60,722 nt of DNA from an uncultured Oscillospiraceae bacterium (GCA_944385365.1 CALWWW010000014.1:1-60722); one strand, 5' to 3'. Shown: positions 8,581 through 17,207, counted from the stretch's first letter. Program-made: numbers and translations. The notes: generated by a model from the sequence alone, not told the origin.

Positions 8581-9549
8581 ATGCAGTATATCATTTTGGA
8601 CATGGAATGGAACCAGGCATGGCCCGGATCGTCGGCGGCCCGGCAGGGCATCGCCCCCCATGGCGAGATTATCCAGATCGGCGCCGTGCGGCTGCTGGCC
8701 GACCGGACGGTGGCCGATGAATTTCAGATTCTGGTCCGGCCCAAATTCATCCGCAAGCTCAACAAGCGGGTCAGCAAGCTGACCGGTATTCAGGAAGCCC
8801 GGCTCAAGGCCGAGGGCGTCCCCTTTCCCGAAGCGGTGGAGCGGTTTCGCAGCTGGTGCGGGGAGGACTGCACGTTCCTGACCTGGGGCTTTGACGACGT
8901 GACGGTGCTGCGGGAAAATCTGGCCCTCCATGATCTGCCCGCCGACTGGGTTTTGCCCTGGTATAACGCCCAGATGATTTTCAATGCCCAGACCGACGGC
9001 GCCACCAATCAGCGGGCCTTGAAGACGGCCCTGGAACTGCTGCGGATTGTTCCCACCCGTCCCGCCCACGACGCATTGGGCGACGCCTACCACACGGCGC
9101 TGATCTGTGCCCGCCTGGACCTGAAACGGGGCGTGGCCGAGTACCGCCGGGCCATGGAAGCCCACGAAAACGGGTTCCACGGCGCGGAGCTGCCCGGCTG
9201 CATTGCCCGGCGGGTCTACCGGGGCTATGCCGACAAGCGAACGGCCATGGGCGCCATGGCCGGGGCCGAAAACCTCTGCCCCCACTGTGAGAAGCCCATG
9301 AAGGCCGGGGATTGGATTTCCCAGCCGGGACGGCGGTACATGAACCTGTCCACCTGCGACGACCACGGCAATTTCCTGGTCCGCATCCGGCTCCAGCAGG
9401 ATGGCGACGGCATCCGCGTCAGCAAGCTGCTGTACGAGGGAACCTCCGAGGCGGCCAAAGCCTACGAGAAAGCCGCCGCATCGGCCCGGCCCCGCCGCCG
9501 CCATCGCCGCCGGAAAAAATCGGCGGCCCCGGTCAAACCGGAATCCTGA
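8581..9549 (+). CDS. DEDDh 3'-5' exonuclease family protein
   Basis: Exonuclease of the DnaQ/Eri1/KapD-like superfamily, 322 aa. Exo I is LDMEWN (Asp7, Glu9), Exo II is TWGFDD (Asp105 or Asp106) and Exo III is AHDALGDAYH (His163, Asp168), so all metal-binding acidic residues and the general-base His are present. The C-terminal third (about 215-300) holds a CPHCEKP zinc-binding-like pair and a second Cys near residue 258, and it ends in a very basic tail (RPRRRHRRRKK) that may bind nucleic acid. No partner gene is co-transcribed. Whether RNA or DNA is the substrate is unknown. The ATG has AAGGAG seven bases upstream. Confidence 0.88.
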   Translation: MQYIILDMEWNQAWPGSSAARQGIAPHGEIIQIGAVRLLADRTVADEFQILVRPKFIRKLNKRVSKLTGIQEARLKAEGVPFPEAVERFRSWCGEDCTFLTWGFDDVTVLRENLALHDLPADWVLPWYNAQMIFNAQTDGATNQRALKTALELLRIVPTRPAHDALGDAYHTALICARLDLKRGVAEYRRAMEAHENGFHGAELPGCIARRVYRGYADKRTAMGAMAGAENLCPHCEKPMKAGDWISQPGRRYMNLSTCDDHGNFLVRIRLQQDGDGIRVSKLLYEGTSEAAKAYEKAAASARPRRRHRRRKKSAAPVKPES

Positions 9550-9616
9550 ACCATTGGCCAAGGGGTCCAAAAGGTACCGCCATGGAGCGGCAGAACATAT
9601 GGTTTTGACAAACTGC

Positions 9617-9650
9617 AACAAGGCACGCCCGCGGGCGTGCCTTGTTTGTT
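9617..9650. terminator. Bidirectional terminator
   Basis: A perfect stem (aacaaggcacgccc pairing with gggcgtgccttgtt) lies between the convergent exonuclease and DUF5808 genes; the plus side continues with a T-rich tail. Confidence 0.85.
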
Positions 9651-9651
9651 T

Positions 9652-11025
9652 CTAGGATTGGGGAAGCGCGGCGGCCACCTGGGCTGTGGTGCCGTCGCTG
9701 TCACCCAGCAGATACTGGTCTCCGTCGTCGTCGGTGACCAGCAGCCAGGGACCCGTGCGGGGATCGATACAGGCGGTGACCCGGCCATATTCCCCGGCGG
9801 TGTATTGGCCCTTACGCACACCCTCCAGGCCCGTTCCGGCCACTTTGACCATGGAGGGCAGTTCCTCCAGCACGTCCACCGATGCAATTTCCGCCAGGGG
9901 AATCTCGTAGTGGGTGCCGCTGTGGCGGGCTTCCAGCACCGTTCCCTGAATGGACAGCTCCACGGGCATCTGTTCTTCCGCCAGAATCCAGACGCCGAAG
10001 AGGGGCATCAGCAGCAGCATCAACGCCGAAACCCCTATGATGATTTTACCAGGCTTCCGGGCCATGTTGACGGTAGAATTGATGCCCACACGGGCATTGA
10101 CCATCAGACTGGTGTCGTTGGGGTTGTAGTAGAACATGCCCCAAATCCATTTGTCGTCCTCGTCCACATAGAACGTCTGGCCGCTGCCGGCGGTGAGCCG
10201 GGATTGAATGGCCCGCAGCCGAAATTCCTGCCAGACTCCCGCCGCTGTGAATACAATGGTCAGGGCCACGGTGCCCAGGATGCAAACCACCGGCTGGGTG
10301 GTATAGAAGACCATGCACCAGGGCAGCAGCCCCATAAGCCAGGCCATCCAGAGCCAAACCCGCCGCCAGGCCTGCCGCCGCAGCCGCGTCAATGTTTCCG
10401 TCAGCGTGTCGTTATCGTCCACCACCTCGGCCTTGCGCCGGATGGCGTACCGGTAAAAGACCCAGGACAGGGCCACCCACAGGGGCCCTACCGCCGCCAT
10501 AACCCAACCCATCACGGCGTCACCCTCCAGAAACACCGCCGCCGTGGGCAGCAGGCTCAGGACAAAGGGCAGCAGGAAAAAGAGAATGGTCCGGGGCTTT
10601 TCTTTCCACAGGTCCACCGTGGACAGATCGGCCACGGTGGCGGCAGCGGTCTGGTCGGGCCGCCGCCAGCCCCGCCGCTGCTTCATGGCTTTCAGGGCCT
10701 GATTGCAGCGGACATAGGGCACCATGGGCACCACAATGACCACATCCAGCCAGATCAGATAGATGGTCAGCATGACGCCCAGGGACAGGGGCAGCAGGGA
10801 CAAGACCACACCGGACAGCAGCAGCGCCCACAGCAGGCGTTTTTCCGTCTTCCGGAACTGGCCGATGATCGCCAGCAGTTCCGGGTCCTGCTGAAACTCC
10901 GGGGGAATGGTGACGCCTACGGCAATATTTTTCTTGAATTTGGCGTCGTTTACCGTCTGAACGTACATGAGAATGGGAATCCAGATAACGGTTCCCCACA
11001 AGATCAGATTGACCCACCACTCCAT
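9652..11025 (-). CDS. DUF5808 multi-pass membrane protein
   Basis: Membrane protein of 457 aa with no assigned function. Hydrophobic helices lie near residues 3-22, 65-105, 180-235 and 255-300, and another single helix follows the DUF5808 motif. That motif reads DDKWIWGMFYYNPNDTSLMVN followed by GINSTVNMARKPGK, the family signature for a short segment before a membrane helix. The C-terminal roughly 90 residues look like a small beta-rich extracytoplasmic or PH-like domain. The gene follows a YtrA-type GntR regulator with 2 bases between them, an arrangement known for DUF1648/DUF5808 genes thought to respond to envelope stress. That role is inferred from context. Confidence 0.8.
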   Translation of the reverse strand: MEWWVNLILWGTVIWIPILMYVQTVNDAKFKKNIAVGVTIPPEFQQDPELLAIIGQFRKTEKRLLWALLLSGVVLSLLPLSLGVMLTIYLIWLDVVIVVPMVPYVRCNQALKAMKQRRGWRRPDQTAAATVADLSTVDLWKEKPRTILFFLLPFVLSLLPTAAVFLEGDAVMGWVMAAVGPLWVALSWVFYRYAIRRKAEVVDDNDTLTETLTRLRRQAWRRVWLWMAWLMGLLPWCMVFYTTQPVVCILGTVALTIVFTAAGVWQEFRLRAIQSRLTAGSGQTFYVDEDDKWIWGMFYYNPNDTSLMVNARVGINSTVNMARKPGKIIIGVSALMLLLMPLFGVWILAEEQMPVELSIQGTVLEARHSGTHYEIPLAEIASVDVLEELPSMVKVAGTGLEGVRKGQYTAGEYGRVTACIDPRTGPWLLVTDDDGDQYLLGDSDGTTAQVAAALPQS

Positions 11026-11027
11026 AT

Positions 11028-11399
11028 TCAGTCTCCTCCTTCCGTGTACAGCCGTTCCACCAGCCGTATCACATCGTCTTTGGACAATCCCGCCAGACGC
11101 AGCTCCGACAGGCTGACCCGCAGGGCCCGCAGCGTGGATTCCTCCGGCTGGCCCGGCGGCCGATGTCCGCTGACCACGGTGCCGTTGCGCCGGTCCGTTT
11201 GCAGATAGCCCTCCTGCTTCAACAGCTGATAGGCTTTGCTGACCGTCATCATATTGACGCCGGTTTCCGCCGCCAGGGCCCGGATGGTGGGCAGCTGCTG
11301 GCCCGGCTGCAGCTGCCCGTTGGCAATGCCCACGACAATCTGATCGCGGATTTGCTGGTAGATGGGAACGTCGCTGTCGAATCGCAGTTGCAGCAGCAT
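11028..11399 (-). CDS. GntR-family (YtrA-type) transcriptional regulator
   Basis: Small repressor of 123 aa. The N-terminal winged helix-turn-helix (about residues 5-75) carries the GntR pattern PIYQQIRDQIVVGIANGQL and PTIRALAAETGVNMMTVSKAYQLL. The C-terminus is too short for a ligand-binding FadR or UTRA domain, which places it in the YtrA subfamily. It is first in an operon with the DUF5808 membrane protein and probably represses its own promoter. Its promoter lies back to back with that of the divergent 74-residue gene, so one operator could control both. The ATG follows a GGGAGG site. Confidence 0.9.
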   Translation of the reverse strand: MLLQLRFDSDVPIYQQIRDQIVVGIANGQLQPGQQLPTIRALAAETGVNMMTVSKAYQLLKQEGYLQTDRRNGTVVSGHRPPGQPEESTLRALRVSLSELRLAGLSKDDVIRLVERLYTEGGD

Positions 11400-11440
11400 G
11401 GAATCGCCTCCCTTTGTTATAGTTGTATTATTTGAATTAG

Positions 11441-11469
11441 ATTATATAATGCAAAAACAATTCTGTCAA
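11441..11469 (-). promoter_or_regulatory. Consensus promoter of the gntR-DUF5808 operon
   Basis: Minus strand: -35 TTGACA (11464-11469), a 17-base spacer, -10 TATAAT (11441-11446). Both hexamers match the sigma-A consensus exactly. Confidence 0.85.
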
Positions 11470-11473
11470 GCCC

Positions 11474-11502
11474 TTGCAAAGGGGATACGGCTATGGTATA
11501 CT
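11474..11502 (+). promoter_or_regulatory. Promoter of the 74-residue orphan gene
   Basis: -35 TTGCAA (11474-11479), a 17-base spacer, -10 TATACT (11497-11502). Its -35 begins only five bases from the -35 of the divergent gntR promoter. Confidence 0.8.
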
Positions 11503-11541
11503 ATTCCTATAAAATCAATAGGAGTAAAAGGAGGAACAAAC

Positions 11542-11766
11542 ATGGCATCCTATGAATTGATTATTGAGAAGCAGCAGCCCGACTGCGGCGGCAAGGACCC
11601 CCGCGTGCTGGAGTTCCAGTCGGTGGAGACGGCAGACCCGGTGGACTATGTCCGCAATCTGCATCCGGGCATGGAGCTGGACGTGGAGCAGAAGAGCAAC
11701 GGCGAGCTGGCAGTGGCCGTGGGCGAGGGCATGAAGCGCATTCGGTACTGCTTCACAGAAGATTGA
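11542..11766 (+). CDS. Small conserved-looking protein of unknown function
   Basis: A 74-residue, soluble, acidic protein that I do not recognise. It has a strong AAAGGAGG ribosome site (11527-11534), a good promoter and an immediately following terminator, so it is a genuine independent gene. No signal peptide, membrane helix or known motif is visible. It contains a CGGKDPRV stretch with a single internal Cys and a second Cys near the C-terminus. The predicted fold alternates strands and a helix (MASYELIIEK, PVDYVRNLHPG, RIRYCF). It is divergent from a GntR regulator and may be under that regulator's control. Confidence 0.75.
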   Translation: MASYELIIEKQQPDCGGKDPRVLEFQSVETADPVDYVRNLHPGMELDVEQKSNGELAVAVGEGMKRIRYCFTED

Positions 11767-11816
11767 AAAAAATCGTCATTCCCACGGTGGACCCACCGGG
11801 AGAATGACGATTTTTT
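11766..11816. terminator. Bidirectional terminator
   Basis: A 15-base stem (aaaaaatcgtcattc with gaatgacgatttttt) is extended by an inner cggtgg/ccaccg pair, with T runs on both strands. It ends the 74-residue gene on the plus strand and any minus-strand transcript from the promoter at 11908. Confidence 0.9.
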
Positions 11817-11901
11817 GTTCGGCAGCAGGAAACGGCTCTTCCCGTGGAGGAAGCCCCTATACCGGCCTGCGCGCCCTCTTTTCCGTTACACGGTACTGTG
11901 C
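11766..11901 (-). ncRNA. Candidate small RNA between two terminators
   Basis: A consensus minus-strand promoter (11908-11936) would start a transcript near 11901 that ends about 135 bases later at the strong terminator 11766-11816. No open frame with a ribosome site fits inside. Internal pairing is possible, for example GGCTTCC with GGAAGAGCC around 11836-11862. It does not match the RNA families I can recall (SRP, 6S, tmRNA, common riboswitches). Existence is inferred from promoter plus terminator only. Confidence 0.5.
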
Positions 11902-11907
11902 TATAGC

Positions 11908-11936
11908 AGTATAGCATATAAAGTATAAAATGTCAA
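11908..11936 (-). promoter_or_regulatory. Orphan consensus promoter
   Basis: Minus strand: -35 TTGACA (11931-11936), a 17-base spacer, -10 TATACT (11908-11913). The -10 sits in a short palindrome, tgctata-gcag-tatagca (11899-11916). No protein gene lies downstream. Confidence 0.75.
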
Positions 11937-11944
11937 GTTTTTAC

Positions 11945-11984
11945 AAAAAACAACAAGCGGGACGCCGCATTTTGCGGCGTCCCG
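11945..11984 (-). terminator. Terminator of the hydrogenase operon
   Basis: On the minus strand a 12-base GC-rich stem (cgggacgccgca/tgcggcgtcccg, 11958-11984) is followed by a U-rich tract, 14 bases after the hydA stop. Confidence 0.85.
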
Positions 11985-11997
11985 GAGAAAGACAGAA

Positions 11998-13686
11998 TCA
12001 ATATTCCTTGTTGTGCAGCAGCTCGTGCGCCTTGCCCTTGAGCAGTCCTTCGTAGAGGGACATGACCATGGGGTTCTCGTCGGGCTTCTTGATGATGGCC
12101 ACATTGTCGGCATTGTAGATGCCCTTGGCACGGGCAGCCTTGGTGCGGTTGCCGGCTCTCGGCGGCTGGCCGCCGCCCATGATGCAGCCGCGGCGGCAGG
12201 CCATGACCTCGATCAGGTCGTAGTGGACCTCGCCGGCCTTGACCTGCTCCATGACCTGGCGGGCATGAATCAGACCGCTGACGACGCAGATGTTCAGGGT
12301 CCGGCCGTTGTAATCGAACTGGAAGGACTTGATGGCGTCGTCGCCGCGGACGCCGCACTCGGCGATGGCGTCCAGAGCCACCTTGTCATGCTCGGGAATC
12401 AGACGGCGCAGCACTGCCTCGGTGACGCCGCCGGTGACGCCGAAGATGACGCCGCCGCCGGAACCGAAGCCGAAGGGCACGTCGCTGGCTTCCGGCGTCA
12501 GGCAGGCGAAATCAATGCCGGAGTTGCGGATCATGCGGATCAGCTCTGTGGTGGTGATGACAATATCCGTGTCCTGCTCGCCCTTGGTGAAGCTGTTGGG
12601 CCGCTTGGCCTCCATCTTCTTGGCGGTGCAGGGCATGATGGAAACCATCACTGTGCGCTTGCCCTTGGCGTTCTTGGGATCACGGTACCACTCCTTGACC
12701 AGAGCGGACATCATGCCCTGGGGAGAACGGCAGGTGGACAGGTTCTCCTTGAACTCCGGATACTGATCGGTAACGAACTTGACCCAGGAGGGGCAGCAGG
12801 AGGTCAGCAGGGGCAGCTTGATACCGGCTTCCACGCGGTTGAGGAACTCGGCGGACTCCTCCATAACCGTCAGGTCGGCGGAGAAGGCCGTGTCATAGAC
12901 CTCGTCAAAGCCCAGGCGGTGCAGGACGTTGACGATCTTGCCCATGACGCTCTTGCCGCGCTCAATGCCGAAGGCGTCGCCCACGGCCACACGGACGGCG
13001 GGAGCCACCTGGGCCACCACACGGACCTCGGGATCGCCCAAGGCTTCCCAGACCTCGTCGGTGTTGGTGTGGATGCTGATGGCGCCGGTGGGGCAGTACA
13101 CACGGCACTGGCCGCAGTTGACGCAGAGGGTCTGGGCGATCTTCTTGTTGAAGGCGGGCATTACCATGGCGTCGGTGCCGCGGAAGGCGAAGCCCAGCGC
13201 GCCGATGCCCTGGAGCTCGTCACAGGCACGGATACAGTCGCCGCAGAGGATGCACTTGTTGGGATCGCGGACGATGGAGGGGGAGCTGGTGTCCACCTCG
13301 TGGATTTCTCTGGTGTTGGCGAACCGGACCTGGGTGACGCCCAGGCGGTGGGCCAGCATCTGCAAATTACATTCGCCGCTCTTGACGCAGGTGGTGCAGT
13401 CGCGGCAGTGGGCGGCCAGCAGCAGCTCCAGAATCAGCTTGCGGTGGCGCTTGATGCGGCCGGTGTTGGTGAAAATCACCATGCCGTCCCGGGGCTCCTC
13501 GGAGCAGGAGGCAAAGGTCCGGCCGCGGTCATCCTCCACGGTACACAGACGGCAGGCGCCGAAGGTGGAGACCTCGGAGTGATAGCACAGGGTGGGGATA
13601 TCGATACCGGCGTTCCGAATGACGCTCAGCACATTTTTTTCATCGGTAAATTGGACTTTCCGTCCGTCAATGGTCATAGTTCCCAT
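11998..13686 (-). CDS. hydA: NADH-linked [FeFe] hydrogenase catalytic subunit
   Basis: Catalytic subunit, 562 aa, reducing protons to H2 or oxidising H2. The N-terminal 2Fe-2S domain has Cys34, 45, 48 and 61. A His-Cys3 [4Fe-4S] segment (HCRDCTTC...C) and two further [4Fe-4S] motifs (CILCGDCIRAC, CVNCGQCRVYCP) follow. The H-cluster domain carries the three signatures TSCCPSW, MPCTAKKME and ACRRGCIMGGGQP. Size and order match M3-type HydA/HndD enzymes that work with NADH-binding partners, here encoded just upstream. In relatives the complex uses NADH with ferredoxin (electron bifurcation/confurcation) or NADH alone; the sequence does not decide which. The ATG lies seven bases after GGAGG. Confidence 0.97.
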   Translation of the reverse strand: MGTMTIDGRKVQFTDEKNVLSVIRNAGIDIPTLCYHSEVSTFGACRLCTVEDDRGRTFASCSEEPRDGMVIFTNTGRIKRHRKLILELLLAAHCRDCTTCVKSGECNLQMLAHRLGVTQVRFANTREIHEVDTSSPSIVRDPNKCILCGDCIRACDELQGIGALGFAFRGTDAMVMPAFNKKIAQTLCVNCGQCRVYCPTGAISIHTNTDEVWEALGDPEVRVVAQVAPAVRVAVGDAFGIERGKSVMGKIVNVLHRLGFDEVYDTAFSADLTVMEESAEFLNRVEAGIKLPLLTSCCPSWVKFVTDQYPEFKENLSTCRSPQGMMSALVKEWYRDPKNAKGKRTVMVSIMPCTAKKMEAKRPNSFTKGEQDTDIVITTTELIRMIRNSGIDFACLTPEASDVPFGFGSGGGVIFGVTGGVTEAVLRRLIPEHDKVALDAIAECGVRGDDAIKSFQFDYNGRTLNICVVSGLIHARQVMEQVKAGEVHYDLIEVMACRRGCIMGGGQPPRAGNRTKAARAKGIYNADNVAIIKKPDENPMVMSLYEGLLKGKAHELLHNKEY

Positions 13687-13697
13687 GTCTGATCCTC

Positions 13698-15584
13698 CTA
13701 CGCGTCCACATAAATGGCATCAAAGGCGCAGTTGTCACGGCAGGCGTCGCACTTGATGCACAGGTTGGTGTCGATGTGATAGCACTCCTTCCGCTGGCCC
13801 GTGATGGCGCCGACGGGGCAGTTCTTGGCACATTTGCCGCAGCCCTTACAGAATTCGGGATTGATGCGGTAATGGCGCATGGCCGTACAGACCTTGGCCC
13901 GGCACTTGTGGTCCACGATGTGCTCCACATACTCGTCGCGGAAGGTCTTGAGGGTGCTGAGGACCGGCAGGGGCGCGCTCTTGCCCAGGCCGCAGAGGGC
14001 CATGCTCTTGACCATCTCGGCCAGCTCCTCCAGGCGGTCCAGGTCCTCCAGCTCGCCTTCACCGGCGACGATCTTCTCCAGAATCTCCAGCATCCGCTTG
14101 GTGCCCTCACGGCAGGGGACACACTTGCCGCAGGATTCGCGCTGGGTGAAGCTCATAAAGAAGCGGGCCACTTCCACCATGCAGGTGTGCTCGTCCATGA
14201 CCACCAGGCCACCGGAACCGACGATGGCGCCGTACTTCTTGACGGAGTCGAAGTCCAGGGGCACGTCCAGGTGCTCCTCGGTGAGACAGCCGCCGGAGGG
14301 GCCGCCGATCTGCACGGCCTTGAAGGTGGCGCCGTCCTTGAGGCCGCCGCCGATGTCGAAGATGATCTCCCGCAGGGTGGTGCCCATGGGGACCTCGATC
14401 AGGCCGGTGTTCTCAATGGAGCCGGTGAGGGAGAAGGTCTTGGTGCCGGGGCTGCCGGCGGTGCCGATGGAGCGGTACCAGTCGGCGCCGCGGAGAATGA
14501 TCATGGGCACGTTGGCAAAGGTTTCCACGTTGTTGAGAACCGTGGGCTTCTCCCACAGGCCCTTTTCAACGGTACGGGGCGGCTTGACACGGGGCATACC
14601 GCGGTTGCCTTCGATGGAGGCAGTCAGGGCCGAGCCTTCGCCGCAGACGAACGCGCCGGCGCCGCGGTTGATATGCAGACGGAAGGAGAAATCGGTGCCC
14701 AGGATGTTGTCGCCCAACAGGCCCACTTCCTCCAGCCGGGCAATGGCATGGCTCAGCCGGGCCACGGAGTTGGGGTACTCGGCGCGGACGTAGATATAAC
14801 CGTCCTTGGAGCTGACGGCGTAGGCGGCCAGCATCATGCCTTCGATGAGGCGGAAAGGATCGCCTTCCATAACGGAGCCGTCCATGAACGCGCCGGGGTC
14901 GCCCTCGTCGCCGTTACATACCACGTAGCGGGTGGTCTCCTTCTGGCGCATGACCTGCTTCCACTTGCGGCCGGCGGGATAGCCGCCGCCGCCGCGGCCC
15001 CGCAGCTCGGCGGCGTCCACGGTGTCCACCACGTCGGAGGGCTGCATCTCAAAGAGGGCCTTCTCCAGCGCCTGGAAGCCGCCGGCGGCGATGTATTCCT
15101 CCAGGGATTCGGCGTCCAGCTTGCCGCAGTTCTCCAGGGCAATGCGGGTCTGCTTGGCCATGAAGGGAATCTCTTCGGGCTTGGGGTAGAATTTGCCGTT
15201 CTGGCAGTATGTATGGTGATCCAGGACCTCGTCGCCCAGAACGCAGCGCTCAAAGACCTCCTGGCAGTCCTCTTCCTTGACGCGGACCAGCTGGATGACC
15301 TTGTCGCCCTTCTGAATGCGGACCAGGGGGCCCAGCTCACAGATACCCTGACAGCCGGTGCGCTTGATACCGATGGGATGGGCGTCGGCGTCATGGGGCT
15401 TGAATTCCACGGTTACATTGGGATAATCCCGGGCAATGTCCACCATTTTGTCGTAGATCTTCTGGGAACCGGTGGCAATACAACCGGTACCGGCGCAGAC
15501 CAGAATGCGGCAGGAATAATTATCAATGGTGGCCTGGGCGGCAGCGCGCAGCTGCTGCAGGGCTTCTCTAGTCTGAATTTTCAA
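13698..15584 (-). CDS. hydB: Hydrogenase NADH-binding subunit (NuoF-like)
   Basis: Flavin and NADH-binding subunit, 628 aa. It combines a thioredoxin-like 2Fe-2S domain (about residues 25-115), the NuoF FMN/NADH domain with the glycine-rich GRGGGGYPAGRKW and NGDEGDPGAF motifs, the SLBB/4Fe-4S region (ESCGKCVPCREGT), and a C-terminal ferredoxin pair (CKGCGKCAKNCPVGA, CIKCDACRDNCA). This layout matches HydB/HndC of bifurcating hydrogenases rather than respiratory complex I. The start is a TTG that overlaps the hydC stop (TTGA), indicating translational coupling. It passes electrons between NADH and the HydA iron-sulfur chain. Confidence 0.95.
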   Translation of the reverse strand: MKIQTREALQQLRAAAQATIDNYSCRILVCAGTGCIATGSQKIYDKMVDIARDYPNVTVEFKPHDADAHPIGIKRTGCQGICELGPLVRIQKGDKVIQLVRVKEEDCQEVFERCVLGDEVLDHHTYCQNGKFYPKPEEIPFMAKQTRIALENCGKLDAESLEEYIAAGGFQALEKALFEMQPSDVVDTVDAAELRGRGGGGYPAGRKWKQVMRQKETTRYVVCNGDEGDPGAFMDGSVMEGDPFRLIEGMMLAAYAVSSKDGYIYVRAEYPNSVARLSHAIARLEEVGLLGDNILGTDFSFRLHINRGAGAFVCGEGSALTASIEGNRGMPRVKPPRTVEKGLWEKPTVLNNVETFANVPMIILRGADWYRSIGTAGSPGTKTFSLTGSIENTGLIEVPMGTTLREIIFDIGGGLKDGATFKAVQIGGPSGGCLTEEHLDVPLDFDSVKKYGAIVGSGGLVVMDEHTCMVEVARFFMSFTQRESCGKCVPCREGTKRMLEILEKIVAGEGELEDLDRLEELAEMVKSMALCGLGKSAPLPVLSTLKTFRDEYVEHIVDHKCRAKVCTAMRHYRINPEFCKGCGKCAKNCPVGAITGQRKECYHIDTNLCIKCDACRDNCAFDAIYVDA

Positions 15585-16060
15585 TTTCCCTCACCTCTCA
15601 GCTTCTCGACCAGTTCGACCACGGACTCGGGGGTCATACGCGGATAGACGTCCTCATTGACCATGACGGTGGGAGCCAGACCACAGGCGCCGAGGCAGGA
15701 GACGGTCTCCACGGTAAAGAGCATATCGTCGGTGGTATGCTTCTTCTTGCTGAGCCCCAGGGTTTTGTGCAGAGCCTCCAAAATGGGGCCGGACTTTTTC
15801 ACATGACAGGCAGTGCCGTCGCAGACCTTGATGATGTACTTGCCTTTGGCTTCAAAGGAAAAGTTCTCATAGAAGGTCGCCACGCTGTAAGCCTTGGCCT
15901 CGCTGATGCCGATTTCCGCGGCAACATAGGTCAGAAGCTCACCGGGCAGATAGCGGTACTCCCCCTGAATATCCTGCATAATGGGAATCAGGGAACTGGC
16001 CTTGCGGCCGTAGTGGGCGATGATTTCATCCGCTTTGCGGTAGTACGACTGATCCAGCAT
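15581..16060 (-). CDS. hydC: Hydrogenase 2Fe-2S subunit (NuoE-like)
   Basis: Thioredoxin-fold 2Fe-2S subunit of 159 aa, the HydC/HndA/NuoE partner of HydB. The four cluster cysteines are in CDGTACHVKKS and CLGACGLAP. The helical N-terminal domain (YYRKADEIIAHYG...LIPIMQDIQGEY) is typical. The start at 16060 is chosen because GGAGGAG precedes it by nine bases; two earlier ATGs in frame lack a ribosome site. It is first gene of the hydCBA operon and ends overlapping hydB. Confidence 0.95.
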   Translation of the reverse strand: MLDQSYYRKADEIIAHYGRKASSLIPIMQDIQGEYRYLPGELLTYVAAEIGISEAKAYSVATFYENFSFEAKGKYIIKVCDGTACHVKKSGPILEALHKTLGLSKKKHTTDDMLFTVETVSCLGACGLAPTVMVNEDVYPRMTPESVVELVEKLRGEGN

Positions 16061-16158
16061 AGTCGATGTCTCCTCCATTCTTGCGGTGTCCAAACTTCAT
16101 TGGCACTCCAGGAATCTATAAGACCCCGGTCCCAAAAATAGACCGTGTCCTGGAAAAT

Positions 16159-16187
16159 ATTATAGCAAATTCTGAGGTGGGAAACAA
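16159..16187 (-). promoter_or_regulatory. Promoter of the hydCBA operon
   Basis: Minus strand: -35 TTGTTT (16182-16187), a 17-base spacer, consensus -10 TATAAT (16159-16164). Confidence 0.8.
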
Positions 16188-16256
16188 GCGGTTTTGTATA
16201 AAATATATAAATATTTGCATATCGATACAAAGGTTTTTATACAGCTGCTCCAGAGG

Positions 16257-17207
16257 TCACGAATGGTGATAAACCCGGTGCTCCAGTGCGAAAATCCGGC
16301 TGCTGAAGGCCCCGACGGGAACTTCTTCAAAGGCTTTGCGGTAGATTTCCACCCGGCTGTCGATTTTGTCGATGAGGTGGAGCAATTCACTTTCCATACA
16401 AACCGGCACCACCGCCGCGCCGAATTCCGGTTCGCCGTGGTGGGAGAGAATCAGATGGCGCAGCAGCAGGGATTTCTCTTCGGGGATGCCCAGCTTCCGG
16501 GCCGCCGCCGCCACCCATTCCGCGCCGATGACCAGATGGCCCAGGAGCTGGCCCTCGGTGGAATACTCCGTCACCAGTCCCAGCTCGGAGAAGGAGAACT
16601 CCTTCATTTTGCCGAAGTCGTGGAGCAGGGTACCGGCCAGCAGCAGGCTGCGGTTGATGGTGGGGCCGTAGAGACGGGAGAGAAACTCGGCCTGCTCCAG
16701 CATGTTGGCCGTGTGCATCAGCAGGCCGCCCACAAAGCCGTGGTGGACGCTTTTGGCCGCGGGAATGCTGCGGAAATCCTGTTCCCGCCGCTGGAGCATC
16801 ATGGTGGCGATGGCGCGGTAATCGTCGTCCTCCATGGATTCCACCAGCTGCCACACCCGGGCCAGCACGGCGTCGGCGTCGATGGGCGCCGACGGCGTCA
16901 GGGCCGTCAGGTCCACGGCCTCCTCGGGACGGCGCAGGCGCAGGGCGTTGATGCGCAGCTGGGGCGCGCCCATAAACTCCGTGACGGTGCCGGTGACATA
17001 GACGATGCGCCCGGCGTCCTGCTCGCTGACGGTGCTGTTGTCGTATTCCCACAGCTTGGCGTCCATGGAGCCGCTGGCATCCTCCAGCACGGCGCTGAGA
17101 AAGGGCTTGCCGTTTTTGTTGGTTTTGGCGTAGGCGGACTTCAGAAGGTAGAAGCCCTGCACTTCATCGTTGACACGGAGCTGATTGAGGGGAATATGTT
17201 GTTCCAT
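16257..17207 (-). CDS. yhaM: 3'-5' exoribonuclease YhaM family
   Basis: RNA-degrading enzyme of 316 aa. An N-terminal OB-fold (about residues 10-95; GFYLLKSAYAKTNKNGKPFLS) is followed by a metal-dependent HD domain (about 160-290) with HHGFVGGLLMHT, LLHDFGK and ILSHHGEPEFG. That order and length match Bacillus subtilis YhaM, which trims RNA 3' ends in a Mn-dependent reaction. It is monocistronic with its own consensus promoter. A Mn riboswitch sits on the other strand immediately beyond; the divergent arrangement may be coincidental. The ATG follows GGAGG by nine bases. Confidence 0.9.
   Translation of the reverse strand: MEQHIPLNQLRVNDEVQGFYLLKSAYAKTNKNGKPFLSAVLEDASGSMDAKLWEYDNSTVSEQDAGRIVYVTGTVTEFMGAPQLRINALRLRRPEEAVDLTALTPSAPIDADAVLARVWQLVESMEDDDYRAIATMMLQRREQDFRSIPAAKSVHHGFVGGLLMHTANMLEQAEFLSRLYGPTINRSLLLAGTLLHDFGKMKEFSFSELGLVTEYSTEGQLLGHLVIGAEWVAAAARKLGIPEEKSLLLRHLILSHHGEPEFGAAVVPVCMESELLHLIDKIDSRVEIYRKAFEEVPVGAFSSRIFALEHRVYHHS

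Noticed and set aside
12013-15647. Long plus-strand frames opposite the hydrogenase genes
   Set aside because: Shadow frames of highly biased codons; no motifs, while the minus strand has full hydrogenase signatures.
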